Assembly: GCA_916700875.1 (NCBI GenBank) | Contig: CAKAKS010000062.1 | Span: 3,621,373 to 3,685,372 of the forward strand | Source: Sebastes aleutianus | Taxonomy: Eukaryota; Chordata; Actinopteri; Perciformes; Sebastidae | Reading direction: 5' to 3' | Length of the DNA stretch: 64,000 nucleotides | Part shown: in pieces, positions 9,979 through 20,743 of the stretch | How the letters are laid out: every line of letters starts with the position of its first letter | How positions within the stretch are numbered: position 1 is the first letter of the stretch | Program-made: the position numbers and the translations under genes | The notes under the pieces: model-generated | What the model was told of the DNA's origin: nothing | The model's input: only the letters and a program-made list of their open reading frames with translations | The model's database searches: none

Positions 9979-10830
9979 TTAAAGGAACAGCGTGTAACAT
10001 TTAGGGGGATCTATTGGCAGAAATGGAATATAATATTAACTAGAAAGGCACTCGGAGAGCGCAGACCTCCGACAAGGCGCGTGACTTTAAAAACAGATCA
10101 CAGCTCACAGCTGGCGGTACCGTGAGGTGGTCGGCTTATTATTAACACGGTGTGTTTCCGTGTAACGTATCAGCGGATGCCTCTCTCATTCAGCAGCCTT
10201 GTTATGTCTGTTTAACGTTACACTACGTTGTCTCTCATCCTGTCATCTACTGCTTTTTCTATTCTCACCGCGGACGGACAGCAGCTCCCGCCGCACCTCG
10301 GATTCTCGCCACACATCCACACACGTATCTCTCTGCTCTCAGAAGGAGGCGAGGTCATGCATCATCAACACGTCATCAGTCACACTGCACATGTGTTATA
10401 CTCTGTGGTCTTAATGCTCAGACTGATCGGAATTCTTAAAACCATTCTTGAATCCGGATCATGATCCTGATTGCCACCAAATTCTAATGGATTGTTCATT
10501 GTGCTACACTCCACTCCACCAAAACATTTCATTCAAATCCATCACAAACTTTTGGAGTAATCCTGCTAACAGACAGACAGACAGGCAGACAAACCAACGC
10601 CGGTGTGGATTTTGTGGAGGTAATAAGCATGTCTTCTTTAGTGTACAATCACCTAAAAATAAAAAAATTAAAATTGTATTTTCGTTACCTTAGACTGAGC
10701 CGTTTATATCTACATATGTTTCTACATATTTATATGTTTCAACAGTAGCCATGAAAAGACAAACCAAACTCTGTGTTAACTTTTCCTGCTTAAGTCAATA
10801 ACGTTACTCACTCCGGAGCTGTTCCTTTAA
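9979..10830 (+). mobile_element. TTAA-type element family L, split by family A
   Basis: The left part (9979-10038) begins TTAAAGGAACAGCGTGTAAC, and the right part (about 10619-10830) ends GGAGCTGTTCCTTTAA. The two ends are inverted repeats of about 13 bp including TTAA. The interior sequence (GTGTACAATCACCTAAAAAT and GAGCCGTTTATATCTACATA) is a common fish repeat. A family A copy interrupts it, so L is the older insertion. Confidence 0.75.
10039..10618 (+). repeat. Interspersed repeat family A, copy 2
   Basis: The most complete copy in the window, inserted in element L. It begins CTAGAAAGGCACTCGGAGAG and ends in a GACAGACAGACAGGCAGACA stretch followed by CCAACGCCGG. It matches copy 1 in inverted orientation over about 430 bp. 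It also shares GGATTACTCCAAAAG-type sequence with copy 3 on the opposite strand. The frames it contains are not conserved proteins. Confidence 0.85.
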
Positions 10831-10959
10831 ATAAAGGCACCAGTATAACACATCCTACAATATAGTGCAAAGACATGCTCACTCTGTTGTGGAGCGCTGC
10901 ACTGGGTTAGATTGTTATATCACCTAGAACAGGTGTGAAGGATAATCCGGGCCTGTGCT

Positions 10960-11142
10960 GTGTTGCATAACAAGTAAGGGATAATGTACAGCGATTGTTG
11001 TGAAAGAAATCCCGACAGGGCGATGCTGCACCCCGACGCAGAGCAGAGGGGTGGACCCCGACGCGTCTCTCTTCACCCTGAAGGGGATTCTTTCACAACA
11101 ATGACCCGCTAGCTGTACATTATCCTGCTTATTACACGGCTA
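10960..11142. repeat. Short palindromic repeat element
   Basis: The left arm contains GGATAATGTACAGC and TTGTTGTGAAAGAA, and the right arm contains both in inverted order, separated by a GC-rich loop (CCCCGACGCAGAGCAG). It resembles a common foldback MITE of fish. No target duplication was defined. Confidence 0.65.
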
Positions 11143-11999
11143 CTTACTGAAGAAATCAAATGGTCCACCAGAGTCCGAGATCAGAACTGCGCCCATAGCA
11201 ACGGTCTGTTATACATAGCAACTGTCTGCTATAAAGAAATAACAGACCGTAGAACGCCGTTATTGACAAATCTATTATCCTCCGCCCTGATTGCTGATCA
11301 GCTGCAGGCTGCGTACCTTCATCCACTGCAGCTGCACAGGGCGGCACCTGAGGAGACAGAGGAAAGGGCAGAAAAACACAACACACATGCAACACAGCAC
11401 GGCACGTAACGCACTCCATGGCTCTTTTGACTCACCGCACTTCATCTGACTCTCAGCGGCTGTTTCATCTCCTACTAGAACATGAACCTCATCTATCACT
11501 CTCTCCTGTCTCTCCCATACTGTATCTCCTGTGACCCTATTACGCCTGTTTATATGTGTTGTATGTTGCTATTGTTTCCCCCCCTCTCCTCGCTCTTTAT
11601 ATAAGCCGGAAAGAGAGCACCTCTATGCTCTTGATCTGTGCCTTTTTTCAGTGAGCTAAGTGGATAAATACTGTTTTCCTCACATGAAAGTTGAGAAGGT
11701 GGGATTACAGAGATGGGACAACTGTATGGATATTCAACATTTCTCAAAAAAGGAAGTTTGCACTTGTGTTTCCATTTCTAAAAGGCCATCAACGAAATCA
11801 AAACTCAGAGGTTCCGCTGTTGCAGCATCCTCCTCCACCTCTCCCTGCTTTATATTCACAATACTGGAATATTTGATCATCTCTCACAGTGTAAATCTCA
11901 CTCTGTCTGTCAATCACAGAAGGTTGCAGCTGATACTTTACTACTGCTGCGGTTATTGTTTTTAGAGTGTCCTAATAATACATAAGCTGTGTAAGGGAT
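11143..11999. other. No recognised feature
   Basis: No gene or familiar repeat was recognised. The open frames are short and mutually overlapping on both strands. Confidence 0.35.
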
Positions 12000-12626
12000 T
12001 TACAAATGGAACAGGTTTGGTTATTAGCTAATTTAATAAATAATATTCATAGAATTATTATTATTAATAAGAATTATTAATCAACATTAATAATGAACGG
12101 GGCACCACCCTGGAATCAGGGACCAATAACCAAAACGTTAATCCAGTCTCATAAAGGGATTGTTCACTCCAAATGCCAGTATTTAAGCACTACTTTACAT
12201 TTAGGAGATGAACGGTGAAGGGTGAATCCGAGCACTAACTCTCATGACCAGCCGTTATTACAATATGAATGCACAACAAATACAGACAACTGCTATTTAA
12301 AATAAGACCATTTATTTAAATATAGTGATCTCAATCAACAATAAACACTCTAACAACATTAATCTAAATCAACAGTTATTACAGCAGTAATTACTAATTA
12401 ACAACACTTTTAATAAACAAATGGATGTTCTACAACGCAGCTCTAAGCACTAAACTAGAATTAAACAAAACACAAAAGCAAAAGAAAATGTGTGTGCGGG
12501 AGAGAGATGTGTGTGTAAGAGAGAGAGATGTGTGTGTGAATGCAAATGTGTATGTGTTTAGGTGTGAAGGAGGAGTGTCTATGTGTGTGTGTGGTGTGGG
12601 AGGAGCAAAGGACGCCCTAAGTGGAC

Positions 12627-12881
12627 GTCACCACGTAAGTGGTTACGTCACGTAAAGGGGGGGGGGGTTTGCTCGAACGTTACAGATCACGCCCAAACGG
12701 GATGTGAAAATCCCGCGTGATCAGTAAGGTGGGAACGTGAGGAGGCGTATCTACGTGTGTGCGTGTGTGGGAGGAGCAAGGGAAAGCTCAAGGTGGCGTC
12801 ACCACGTAAGTGGTTACGTCACGTGAGGGAGGAGTTAGGGAAACCCCGAGGCGGCGCCACCACGTAAGTGGTTACGTCACG
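12627..12881 (+). repeat. Three copies of a palindromic ACGTAA/TTACGT motif
   Basis: CACCACGTAAGTGGTTACGT recurs at 12629-12648, 12800-12819 and 12858-12877, each followed by CACG. The core ACGTAA-GTGG-TTACGT is an inverted repeat with 6-bp arms, and TTACGTCA in it is a CRE/ATF-like octamer. Each copy lies just before or after a GGGAGGAG-type purine block. It may be a diverged tandem array or a clustered regulatory motif. Confidence 0.75.
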
Positions 12882-13904
12882 AGGGAGGAGTTACTCTGGT
12901 GGCGGAGGCGCCACGGAAATCACCGACTGCGTACGAACGGGAGGTGATCCCGCGTGTCGGCAAAGTGTTTGTTTGTGTGTGGTAGAAGTAGAGGAAAGAA
13001 AGGCGGGGAGCGCCTTAAAACAGTATCACAGTCAAAACAGTAAACACCGCAGCAGCAGGAATCCTAATTGCCGCACGAGAGATGTAATAGCTGGGTTATT
13101 ATTACTCAGATGCTCGGCAGGCAAACTCACGTTTGTCAGCCGTGCACTGGTCTTTTAATAATAAACTACAGCTACAGATCTTCACGTTTGGCAGAAGCTA
13201 ACACAAGGAGCACACAGTAATCAGACAGTCAGCAACAGTAAACAAAGCAAAATAAACAAGCAAAGCAGAGCAAAGCAAGTAAAATAAACAAAGCAAACAG
13301 ACGGACTCGGCGGTCCGTACGTTCAGTATAAATCAACAATAGTTATTAACTTATTGGAATATACAATTTCACTAGTCTCTGCCCAGACACAAGCCTCTTA
13401 CTTGAATCGCTTCTTCGGAGCGATAGTGGAGTATATCGTCGTTAATTGGTCCGGCGGCGTCGCAGGCTCGGACAATAACGGGCCGTTATGGAGCTCGTCA
13501 GCTGATGAACGGCAGGCTGGACCTCCGTGTGGCAGCGGAGGGGAAAGCAGCCAGAAATGAAGGAGACGGCGGTGCGCTCGTTTCCTTTGAAGAACGGGGT
13601 CCTGGTCGTCTTCCTTCTGAAGACGGGGGCTGGTTCTCTTCTGCAGGTATGATGATCTCAAAGTCTGATGGACACAACAATTTCTTAAACTCGTCCAGCG
13701 AGGTCAGGAAATTGTGGCTCGAGTCTTAAGGTGAACGCCGCAGCGTTGGGTACCTCCTGTAGCAACGTGAAGTTGCAGTGGAAAAGGGAATGAGATTCAG
13801 GTGAGCGTGCTTTTATCTCCTGTGAGATAGTGGCCGTTTCACCGGAAAGACCCCACATTTCCTGTTAGCCTCATCCAATGGGAGCCCTTGTTTGGGTTCA
13901 AAAT

Positions 13905-13932
13905 GAAATTTCGCATGTAGATGCGAAATTTC
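13905..13932. repeat. Perfect 12-bp-arm inverted repeat
   Basis: GAAATTTCGCAT and ATGCGAAATTTC are separated by GTAG. The hairpin is perfect, with 12-bp arms. Confidence 0.9.
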
Positions 13933-14275
13933 AAGAGCTGGGCAGTTAGGTCCCCTGCTGTGATCAGGTCTCTGGTTTCCCATGTAGGCCAAGGCTCTTT
14001 GTCTCGTGAGGTCCCTACAGCTGTTTTATTAGTTGGTGCAGATTTTGGCCCCTTTGCGAGAGGAAGATGGTAATTTCTCAGACTGTGTACTGCACTCTGA
14101 ATGTAAATGTCAACTCAAGATCCACTTACTCAACTTAACCAACAAATCTAGCAAGCTGACCTTTAAGATTATTTTGTCAAAAGTTATATGTTATATCAGT
14201 ATATAACATCACACCTACTGGTTCACCGGTTCATTTTATGAACCTTCCTTTCCAGATAATAAAAATATCTCCCAA

Positions 14276-15170
14276 AGCCTTGGCCACACTGGAAACGTCA
14301 GGAGCGCGTGGCGGCTGCGTTACCTGTTGTTTTTTTATTTCGGCATCCGTGTTAACAGGTTAGAGCAGTCACACACAAAATTGTCTGTTTGTTGGTCAGC
14401 TGCGTCTATCCTAGAGATTTGAGGTCTTGCCAATTTTTGACGCGAGCCGTGCGCAGTTCACAGCAACAACAGACAGTGAAAGTGATCTATTGACTGCATA
14501 TTGAAATCATATCAGCAACATTACTACAGTTTCGATGTCTATATCTGTAGAAAATGTTACGGAGATGAAAAAAAGTAAAGACTTATTTTTAGATCAACAC
14601 TTTCTGCTTTCATTTCAAAAGAAAAGCTCTCAAGCGTTTTTTGCTGTGGATAGAATTCCTTCATTTGTTAACACAATGCTTTTATTCTGAAATATGTGCC
14701 GGACAGTGCTGTAGAACATGCAGTGACTTGCAGAGCTCCATGAATGAATAAAGTGCAGGGTTTAAATCAACACGTCCTGCTTTCATTTCAAAATAAAGCC
14801 CTCAAGCGTTTTTTTCTTGTGGACAGAACTCCTTCATTTATTAACACATGGCTTTTATTCTGAAATATGTGCAGTACAGTGTTGTGGAACATGCAGTGAC
14901 TTGCAGAGCTCCATGAATGAATATGGTACAAGGTTTTAATTGTGTATTATTACTATTATTTATAAATTACCACACGTTTCTTAAACTTTCTCTGTCTAAA
15001 ATAAATATAAATTACATTTATAATGAAATGAAATTGCCATTATGAAAGGCAAACTCTGTGTGAAAAAAAGGGCTGACAGCAGCAGCTGCAGATACGCAGC
15101 AGACACACAGTTGGACCGCAGCTGGTGTGAACGCCCGACGCGTCAATTACTTAGCCGCCACGCGACGCAG
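14276..15170 (+). mobile_element. Family H nonautonomous element, copy 1
   Basis: It shares its left end (AACGTCAGGAGCGCGTGGCG) and most of its interior with the copy at 47514-48235. The right end is degraded after CGACGCGTCAATTAC. Internally it carries a 173-bp tandem duplication (14591-14763 and 14764-14935) that copy 2 lacks. No coding capacity. Confidence 0.8.
14591..14935 (+). repeat. 173-bp tandem duplication inside element H
   Basis: Two adjacent copies start with AGATCAACAC and AAATCAACAC. Both contain GCTTTTATTCTGAAATATGT and CAGTGACTTGCAGAGCTCCA. Confidence 0.9.
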
Positions 15171-15319
15171 ATTTGTAGATGCTGTTTTTGCCTCCTACAT
15201 ATGAAGACATGAGACTCGTGTACAAGCTGAGATCAGTTTAAGCTGGTAAAAACAGGACATCGATGAGTAGTATGGATGAAATAATGACACCCATCCCTGT
15301 TTTTATCTTTCCTGCACTA

Positions 15320-15385
15320 AGGCTGCAACAAATGACTATTTTCATTCTTGATTAATCTGCTGATTATTTTTTTTATAAGGTGTCA
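15320..15385 (+). mobile_element. DNA-transposon fragment (hAT-like)
   Basis: GGCTGCAACAAATGACTATT followed by GATTAATCTGCTGATTATTT and TGTCAGAAAATGG is a familiar dispersed fish element end. Only a fragment is present. Confidence 0.55.
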
Positions 15386-15979
15386 GAAAATGGGATTTGG
15401 ATCCAAATAAGCCTTGCACAGCTTGACACCTATTAACTCACAACGAGCTCTCCCTTTTTTTCACCCAAAATGCAATTGATTACATATCCATCAAACAAGC
15501 ATCGTTGCTTTTTCCTCAACTTCAGGGCCCGGGCCTTTCGGAGGGAATAATTTATGAGGGAAGTCTGTGACTGTGTTCAGAAGAAAAGGAGAAGTCATCA
15601 CTCTACGTAGTGCTGCTACTTGTTCAATTAGAGTACTAATTCAGGGGCAGTCTGACTGATGAGAGTTTTTAATTATAATCATGCCGCACGACCAGTGTGA
15701 TAGATGAGTGAATTAAGGGGCCTGAAGTTTGATAAATGTTGTTGATTACACACACAGTAGAAAAGTACTGTCAGAACTGGGCCCCTATAACGATGAGCCT
15801 ACCTTGGTATAACCATAACAGCATGAGGAAGTTTCAACATGGCAGTGAATGCACTAAAAGAAAAAGCTAAGAATTTGGAAAAGGCAAAATATGTGCTTCA
15901 TACATGCACGCAACATCTGAGGAGGCTACCGCCAGCGAGCCAGCCCAGGAGTACCCTTTTTGACGCATAAACGATTGCC
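15386..15979. other. No recognised gene; possible conserved noncoding block
   Basis: No gene or repeat was recognised. Positions 15625-15700 hold several TAAT-core homeodomain-type sites (see findings). Confidence 0.35.
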
Positions 15980-16985
15980 ATGGCCGAGTCACAGGTGAGA
16001 AAAATACTTTGTCACAGACCACAATTAGCTACCACGGACAACTTTGAACATATGAACGAACAACAAACAGTATTTATGCTTAGTGTAAAATAACGCTAGA
16101 GACCGACGACAGCAAAAGCTAACGTAACGTAAGACTTGTGTTTTGTTCATAGACCAAATAAGAGCCACTGTTTATTTTCTAGACAAAATAACTAGCTCAG
16201 CTTTTGAAACAACGAAGCACAAGTTTTTCTTCAATCTATGACATCGCTAGCTAGCGTCAGCTAACGGCCAGTTGCACCTTCAAGTTTCAGTAACGCTGAA
16301 TAACGCACGTTAGTGTTTTTGGTCAGCATGGATAACTTTACACATCTGAAAACAAGTGAAACCATGATGATGTTTGTCTTAATGCAAATAGGTTATTATA
16401 CATTTGTTTCATGTATATTACTGACAGAGCACCGCGGACTCAGATCCCGAATATGTCCCGGAGCAGTCGGCTAGGAGTGGACGGGGGAGAGGGCGAGCGA
16501 GTGGATGTGGATGTGGTCGTGGCAGAGGGTCTGTCCGGGGTAGAGGACAGCGTCAGGGTGAAGACCTCGCCGGATAGCGGATGAACAGGTATCAAAATAT
16601 ATATATATATATATATATATGTCCATACTTCATGTCCACATCATGATCATTATTGTTCATTTATAAATAAAGTAATACTTTAGCGCTCCTCAAACCAGGT
16701 CCTCCTGGGCCAGGACCCCAACCAACCTGAGTGGTGTGTCTGCATGAAGTGCAGGAAAATGCCCACTGACGTGGAAAGGAAGTGCTGTGGCCAACCGACC
16801 ACAGGACTGCATGTCCCCGCTACCACATGTAGGCCTCTACATCCTCCATGAGGGTGTCCTTCGCCTTGCCCAGGAGGATCTGGAACAATGTTAGGGCTCA
16901 GGAAGACCCTCCCAATCCCGGAAAGGACAACAGACAATTCCTCTACGCTGCTTACCGACTCCATAAACGTATACACACTTCACTC
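15980..16985 (+). pseudogene. Spliced gene remnant with P2X7-type cysteine-rich domain
   Basis: Exon 1 (15980-15994) encodes MAESQ and ends at CAG before GTGAGA. Exon 2 starts after the acceptor CTGACAG at 16428, in phase. It encodes an acidic start (STADSDPEYVPEQ) and a Gly-Arg-rich run, and stops at TAG (16575-16577). A third exon-like block begins after TTTAG at 16684. It reads PEWCVCMKCRKMPTDVERKC, which fits the CxCxxC...MPT...CC pattern of the intracellular cysteine-rich domain of P2X7 receptors and of the many P2X7-like-domain proteins of fish. Downstream, DNRQFLYAAYRLH (about 16922-16960) matches the NR.YRYAAYRQF block of that domain, but in another frame. The in-frame stop, frame changes and missing C-terminus mark it as broken. 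The family assignment is from memory. Confidence 0.5.
16597..16620. repeat. (AT)n microsatellite
   Basis: A 24-bp AT dinucleotide run, lying in the apparent second intron of the P2X7-domain remnant. Confidence 0.95.
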
Positions 16986-17074
16986 TGCTTTCATGCCATA
17001 ATTTGCCACACCACCTTTTTATTAGCACACAGCGGACTGGAGGAGATCCTGAAATTAGCACCTCTATGTACTGA

Positions 17075-17185
17075 AACAAGAATCGATTGTGAATCAGGAA
17101 TAATTTGGAATCGATTTTGAATGGAGCTGTGACCCCAAGAATCAAAACTGAATCGTGAGATACCGAAAGGTTCATACCCCTAAAA
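17075..17185 (+). mobile_element. DNA-transposon end fragment
   Basis: AATCGATTTTGAATGGAGC, then AATCAAAACTGAATCGTGAG and GGTTCATACCCCTA, correspond to the end of a dispersed fish DNA transposon. Only the right end is visible. Confidence 0.5.
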
Positions 17186-17520
17186 TATACATATAAAGCG
17201 CTGCAAGTCTTGCGAGGCCGATAAAGCAGATGTTAATTAGATTGAAACTGAATGGGGAGAGAAAGCGTAAAAAGGAGAGAGGGAGTGCAGTGAGAGACAG
17301 ATGAGATACTGGCAGTGCTCTATTTCTGCAAATGGACTCATCCAACAGAGGTTGAGGATCAATTTACTTTCCATTCTGTTTGTTCAGGAACTAGAGTTTC
17401 TTTCTAATTTAAGACCTGAAAATCCTTTCAGCCAAGAAAAAAAAAAAAAAAAAATCTCTTATCCAATCTGGACAGGAATTACCCAGAATGAAACACTGTT
17501 TAGTGCCAGTTGCAGTTAAC

Positions 17521-17600
17521 AAGGCAAGGCGAGTTTATTTATACAGCACCTTTCAACAACACAGCTACTCAGCAGTGCTTTAGGACATAAAAGACATTAT
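17521..17600 (-). mobile_element. LINE-type 3' tail fragment
   Basis: AAGGCAAGGCGAGTTTATTT and ATACAGCACCTTTCAACAAC, read on the minus strand, match the common fish LINE/SINE 3' tail that ends in GCTATATAAATAAA-like sequence. It is short, with no coding part. Confidence 0.55.
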
Positions 17601-18186
17601 AAAAAGGCACATATAAAATTATTCAAAATTAAAAATAGAATAGAAGAAAAACAGATTAGACATGATAATAAGAACCACGGTGCACCTACAGCGCAGTGCA
17701 AGACATGAATGCATAGTTCCCAAATTGAATTTAATAAATGGCAGTGGCAAAAAGAAGAAGTATTAAGCCTTGATTTAGACAAACAATGTGTTGGAGCAGG
17801 CCTCCAGTTTCCTGGGTCTTTGTTCCCAATATGTCAACATGTTCTCATCCCAACTCGTCACATACTGACGCTTTGTGAGACCCCTTGGCGTTACTTTTCA
17901 GTCGCAGTAAACACATTTTTACGGATCACTCTGCATGACTTTCTCCTTGCTGTAAACATGTGCTTAAAGGTAGGGTTGGGGAAGATCTTAGAAAGACTTT
18001 TTGTTATATTGGTTCAAAGTCTCATACATCCCGGCAGCAATCGATAAATCAGTTTATCTGTTTATCTGTTCTATGTTCACTCACAAACAATAGCACCCGC
18101 CAACTGTGGAATCTGTTTGACACATTTACTTGTGTTTACATTTCTGTCATTAATTGCAGACCGAAATAAGTGTATAAATGAAGAGT
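17601..18186. other. No recognised feature
   Basis: No gene or familiar repeat was recognised. Short frames on both strands lack motifs. Confidence 0.35.
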
Positions 18187-18345
18187 TAATTTGCCGGGTT
18201 GCGGGGGCAGCAGGCTTAGCAGGGAATTCCGACGTCCCTCTCCCCAGCAACGTTTTCCAGCTCTTACAGGGGGACCCCGAGGCGTTCCCAGGCCAGACGA
18301 GATATATAATCCCTCCAGCGTGTTCTGGGTCTACCCCTCTTACCA
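18187..18345 (+). mobile_element. LINE-derived repeat fragment
   Basis: CCCCGAGGCGTTCCCAGGCC, then AGACGAGATATATAATCCCT and CCAGCGTGTTCTGGGTCTAC, form a block I recognise from many teleost genomes as part of a dispersed non-LTR element. It is spliced directly to the RT fragment that follows. Confidence 0.6.
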
Positions 18346-18980
18346 GTTGGCCACCACTCCTTTTCTCTTTTGTTAATGACCTTCCTAAAATATGTTCAGA
18401 CTGTACAGTACAGTTATATGCTGATGACACTGTGATTTATACATGTTCACAGATCTATAATTGAAAGATCTCTACAATGTGAGTTCGCCTTTGTTCAGAA
18501 GTGTTTCTCTAACAAACTATTGCTTAACAAAAAGAAGTCACGTTGTATGTTGTTCGGTACCAGAATAGGGCTTGGTGACTCTACAGTTTTGTCCATCTCT
18601 TTTAATGATGGATCATCCCTTGAACAAGTGTTTTTCAGTATTCATCTTCAACCTCTCAATTTTATTTACAATTTATTTATTAATATTTATTCTAAGGTGT
18701 CTCTATCGTACTCATTACCGGTCCATGTTCGAAACTTTGAAATGGTTACCCCTCAATGCTAGAAGACATTACCATTGGCTCCAATGCATTTTCAAATGTA
18801 TCCACTTCAATTATCCATCTTACCTAAAACAATACCTAACACCACACATACCCTCATATTCTCTTAAACATACTCCACAACCCCTGTTTTCAAAATTAAT
18901 AAAGAAATTGGCTTGCCTTTAAATTCAAAGGTCCTTCTGACTGGAACAATCTGCCTCTTTATCTCCAGGTTTTGTGTCAG
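18346..18980 (+). pseudogene. Non-LTR retrotransposon reverse transcriptase fragment (L2/Rex1-like)
   Basis: The fragment starts at a PLLFSFVNDLPKIC block and has the RT catalytic box YADDTVIY (about 18418-18441), soon followed by a stop. The thumb-like region is recognisable in other frames: FSNKLLLNKKKSRCMLFGT (about 18508-18562) and ISFNDGSSLEQV. The C-terminal signature PSYL then FKGPSDWNNLPLYL lies around 18810-18970. At least three frame changes and an internal deletion separate these blocks. Such proteins copy element RNA at the chromosomal target. The L2/Rex1 clade is my best guess; this copy is dead. Confidence 0.75.
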
Positions 18981-20160
18981 GCTAGCAGGGACAGTCGGTT
19001 TGCGTCTTGCTGTCTTTCAGGTTTAGTTGTGCTGGAGATCTTGTTGTTGATGTTTCTAGTGGTATGATCTTCCTTTTTTTCAATCACTGTACCTTTAGTT
19101 TGCTATTTGCAGGTTATTGGTTTCTTCTGTTTCATTTTTTTTTTTCATCCAAAGGTTGATTTCCCAGGTTAGATTTCCAGGAGCTCATCTTGTGTGCGAT
19201 CTCTCAAGATGGAATCTCTCTCTTTCATGTTCTCTCCCTCTCTTCCTGTCTGTTTCTTTGTAACGGTCTCACTTGATATCAAGGCTTATTTATGTGTTAG
19301 GAGGATCATGCCAGAACCAAAACTTTCCTGATTTATAAATGTGCTTGTAAACCAGCGAACAAATGTAATGAAGCTTATGCGTAAATTCAGTCAGGAAGAC
19401 TAGGGGTGCAATCTCATTCATCCTCATTCATTCTGGGTCTCTCTCTCATGGGCTATTAATATGTCAACTGATTATGGGCGTCTCTTTTCAGTGACCAATC
19501 AGATCTTGCCATATCTCCCTAAACCAATCCCATTGCAGCTGTCAAAAGTTTAAAAAAACGTTCTCCTCTATGCTGTTTTCAGTGTCAGTATTCAGCACAA
19601 ACGGATGCGACCCTCCACCACCCCATCACCTCCAGATTCATCACTTCAGAGTAATCCTGCTCCACTTCATTCATCGGATCTGCATCAATCTTCACCACCA
19701 CCACCATCACCAGTGTCTAGACCCGGGGGGAATAATCCTAAATCCTACTACAGCCTCACTTCCCCCTTATTATTTCACATTGGGTCTAAATCGCCAAAGA
19801 CTGTTACTATTCATAATTTATGCACTTTGTAATAAATCACCATTCAATTCATACGAGTCTCTCCTGATTGAAATGGTAAAGTTGTAAAATCCTACCTCAT
19901 AGTATAATAAACCGCTGTGCGCTCATGGATCGTTTCCTCAATCCAGTTTTCTTGGATCATATTTCATATTCTGCTGTATCTGAAACAACGTGCTCACACC
20001 ACCTTGCTTTTTTTTTTTTGTCTGAGCGCCTGGTCACACATTTAAACTCACTCCAACCTGAAATTTAGAGTTTCAGATTCAGCTGAACTGCCTTGTGTGC
20101 GTCTTAAGTTCAGACACGTAGAGGGGGACAAAAACTCCACACACAAAGATCTCAGCTGAT
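18981..20160. other. No recognised gene
   Basis: T-rich and unremarkable. A CACCACCACCACCATCACC run lies near 19691-19709, and AATAAATCACC at 19831 resembles a polyadenylation signal without a gene. Positions 19380-19560 may be a degenerate Harbinger-like repeat, but I could not find its ends. Confidence 0.3.
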
Positions 20161-20219
20161 CGGTGGTCCGTCTCTGCTGTGAAGAGAAAGTGCTAACCAC
20201 TGAGCCGCGATGCCCCTTC
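20161..20219 (-). mobile_element. tRNA-like SINE head fragment
   Basis: On the minus strand this reads GCGGCTCAGTGGTTAGCAC then TTCTCTTCACAGCAGAGAC, the familiar head of a second tRNA-derived fish SINE type. It differs from the SINEs at 6549 and 51111. It is too short and diverged to be a tRNA gene. Confidence 0.6.
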
Positions 20220-20743
20220 TTGTGCCAGTCTCTCTGATCAACATAAATCTAGCTGCTGCTGCAGTCTCTGGACCTACTCCAAGTGTGTGTGTACATGTGT
20301 GTTTGTGTGAGTGAGATTCAGGGACAGCAGATTTCAGGGAGGGTCTGTTGGCAGATGGGCAAGGCCTGACACACACTGTAAATCAACACACTCAGTCAAG
20401 CACACACATACACACACCACTCCTAATCAAACATGGTGCAGACATGCTGTTCTTGCCAAGCTTGATTATGTGGGTGTTTGCGTGGGTGCTCGGGTGTTGT
20501 GTGTGTGTGCGGTAGCAGATGGTGACGATCTGCTTACCTGTGTGTACGTAGAGTTGATTAGGAAGACGAGTCCAACAGTAAATGATAAAATATGAGTTTC
20601 TGCAAACACTAACTCCTCTTTCTCATTAAGATACCAACATCAAGTGGACTGTGGCCTGCCTGTCAGTGGGATAGTCTCTCTTCTCTGTTTCTGCTGTGCT
20701 GTCTGTAGGAAGTATGTCTTACACACAAACACACACACGACCT

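Larger units (their letters stand above)
12000..14230. other. Unclassified region, possibly an LTR or large nonautonomous element
   Basis: Base composition shifts from AT-rich (12000-12430) to CpG-rich (12600-13000 and 13300-13700), unlike the surroundings. It contains a G11 run (12657-12667), three copies of a palindromic 24-mer and a perfect foldback. On the minus strand, GAGATAAAAGCACGC near 13805-13825 could act as a TATA-like box of a terminal repeat, but I found neither paired terminal repeats nor retroviral coding. I cannot assign a family. Confidence 0.3.

Noticed and set aside
12657..12667. G11 run as a G-quadruplex
   Set aside because: It is one uninterrupted run without the four spaced G-tracts needed for a standard intramolecular quadruplex; the tract at 52637-52660 is only slightly better.
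19831..19840. AATAAA as a polyadenylation signal of a host gene
   Set aside because: No upstream coding or exon structure was recognisable.
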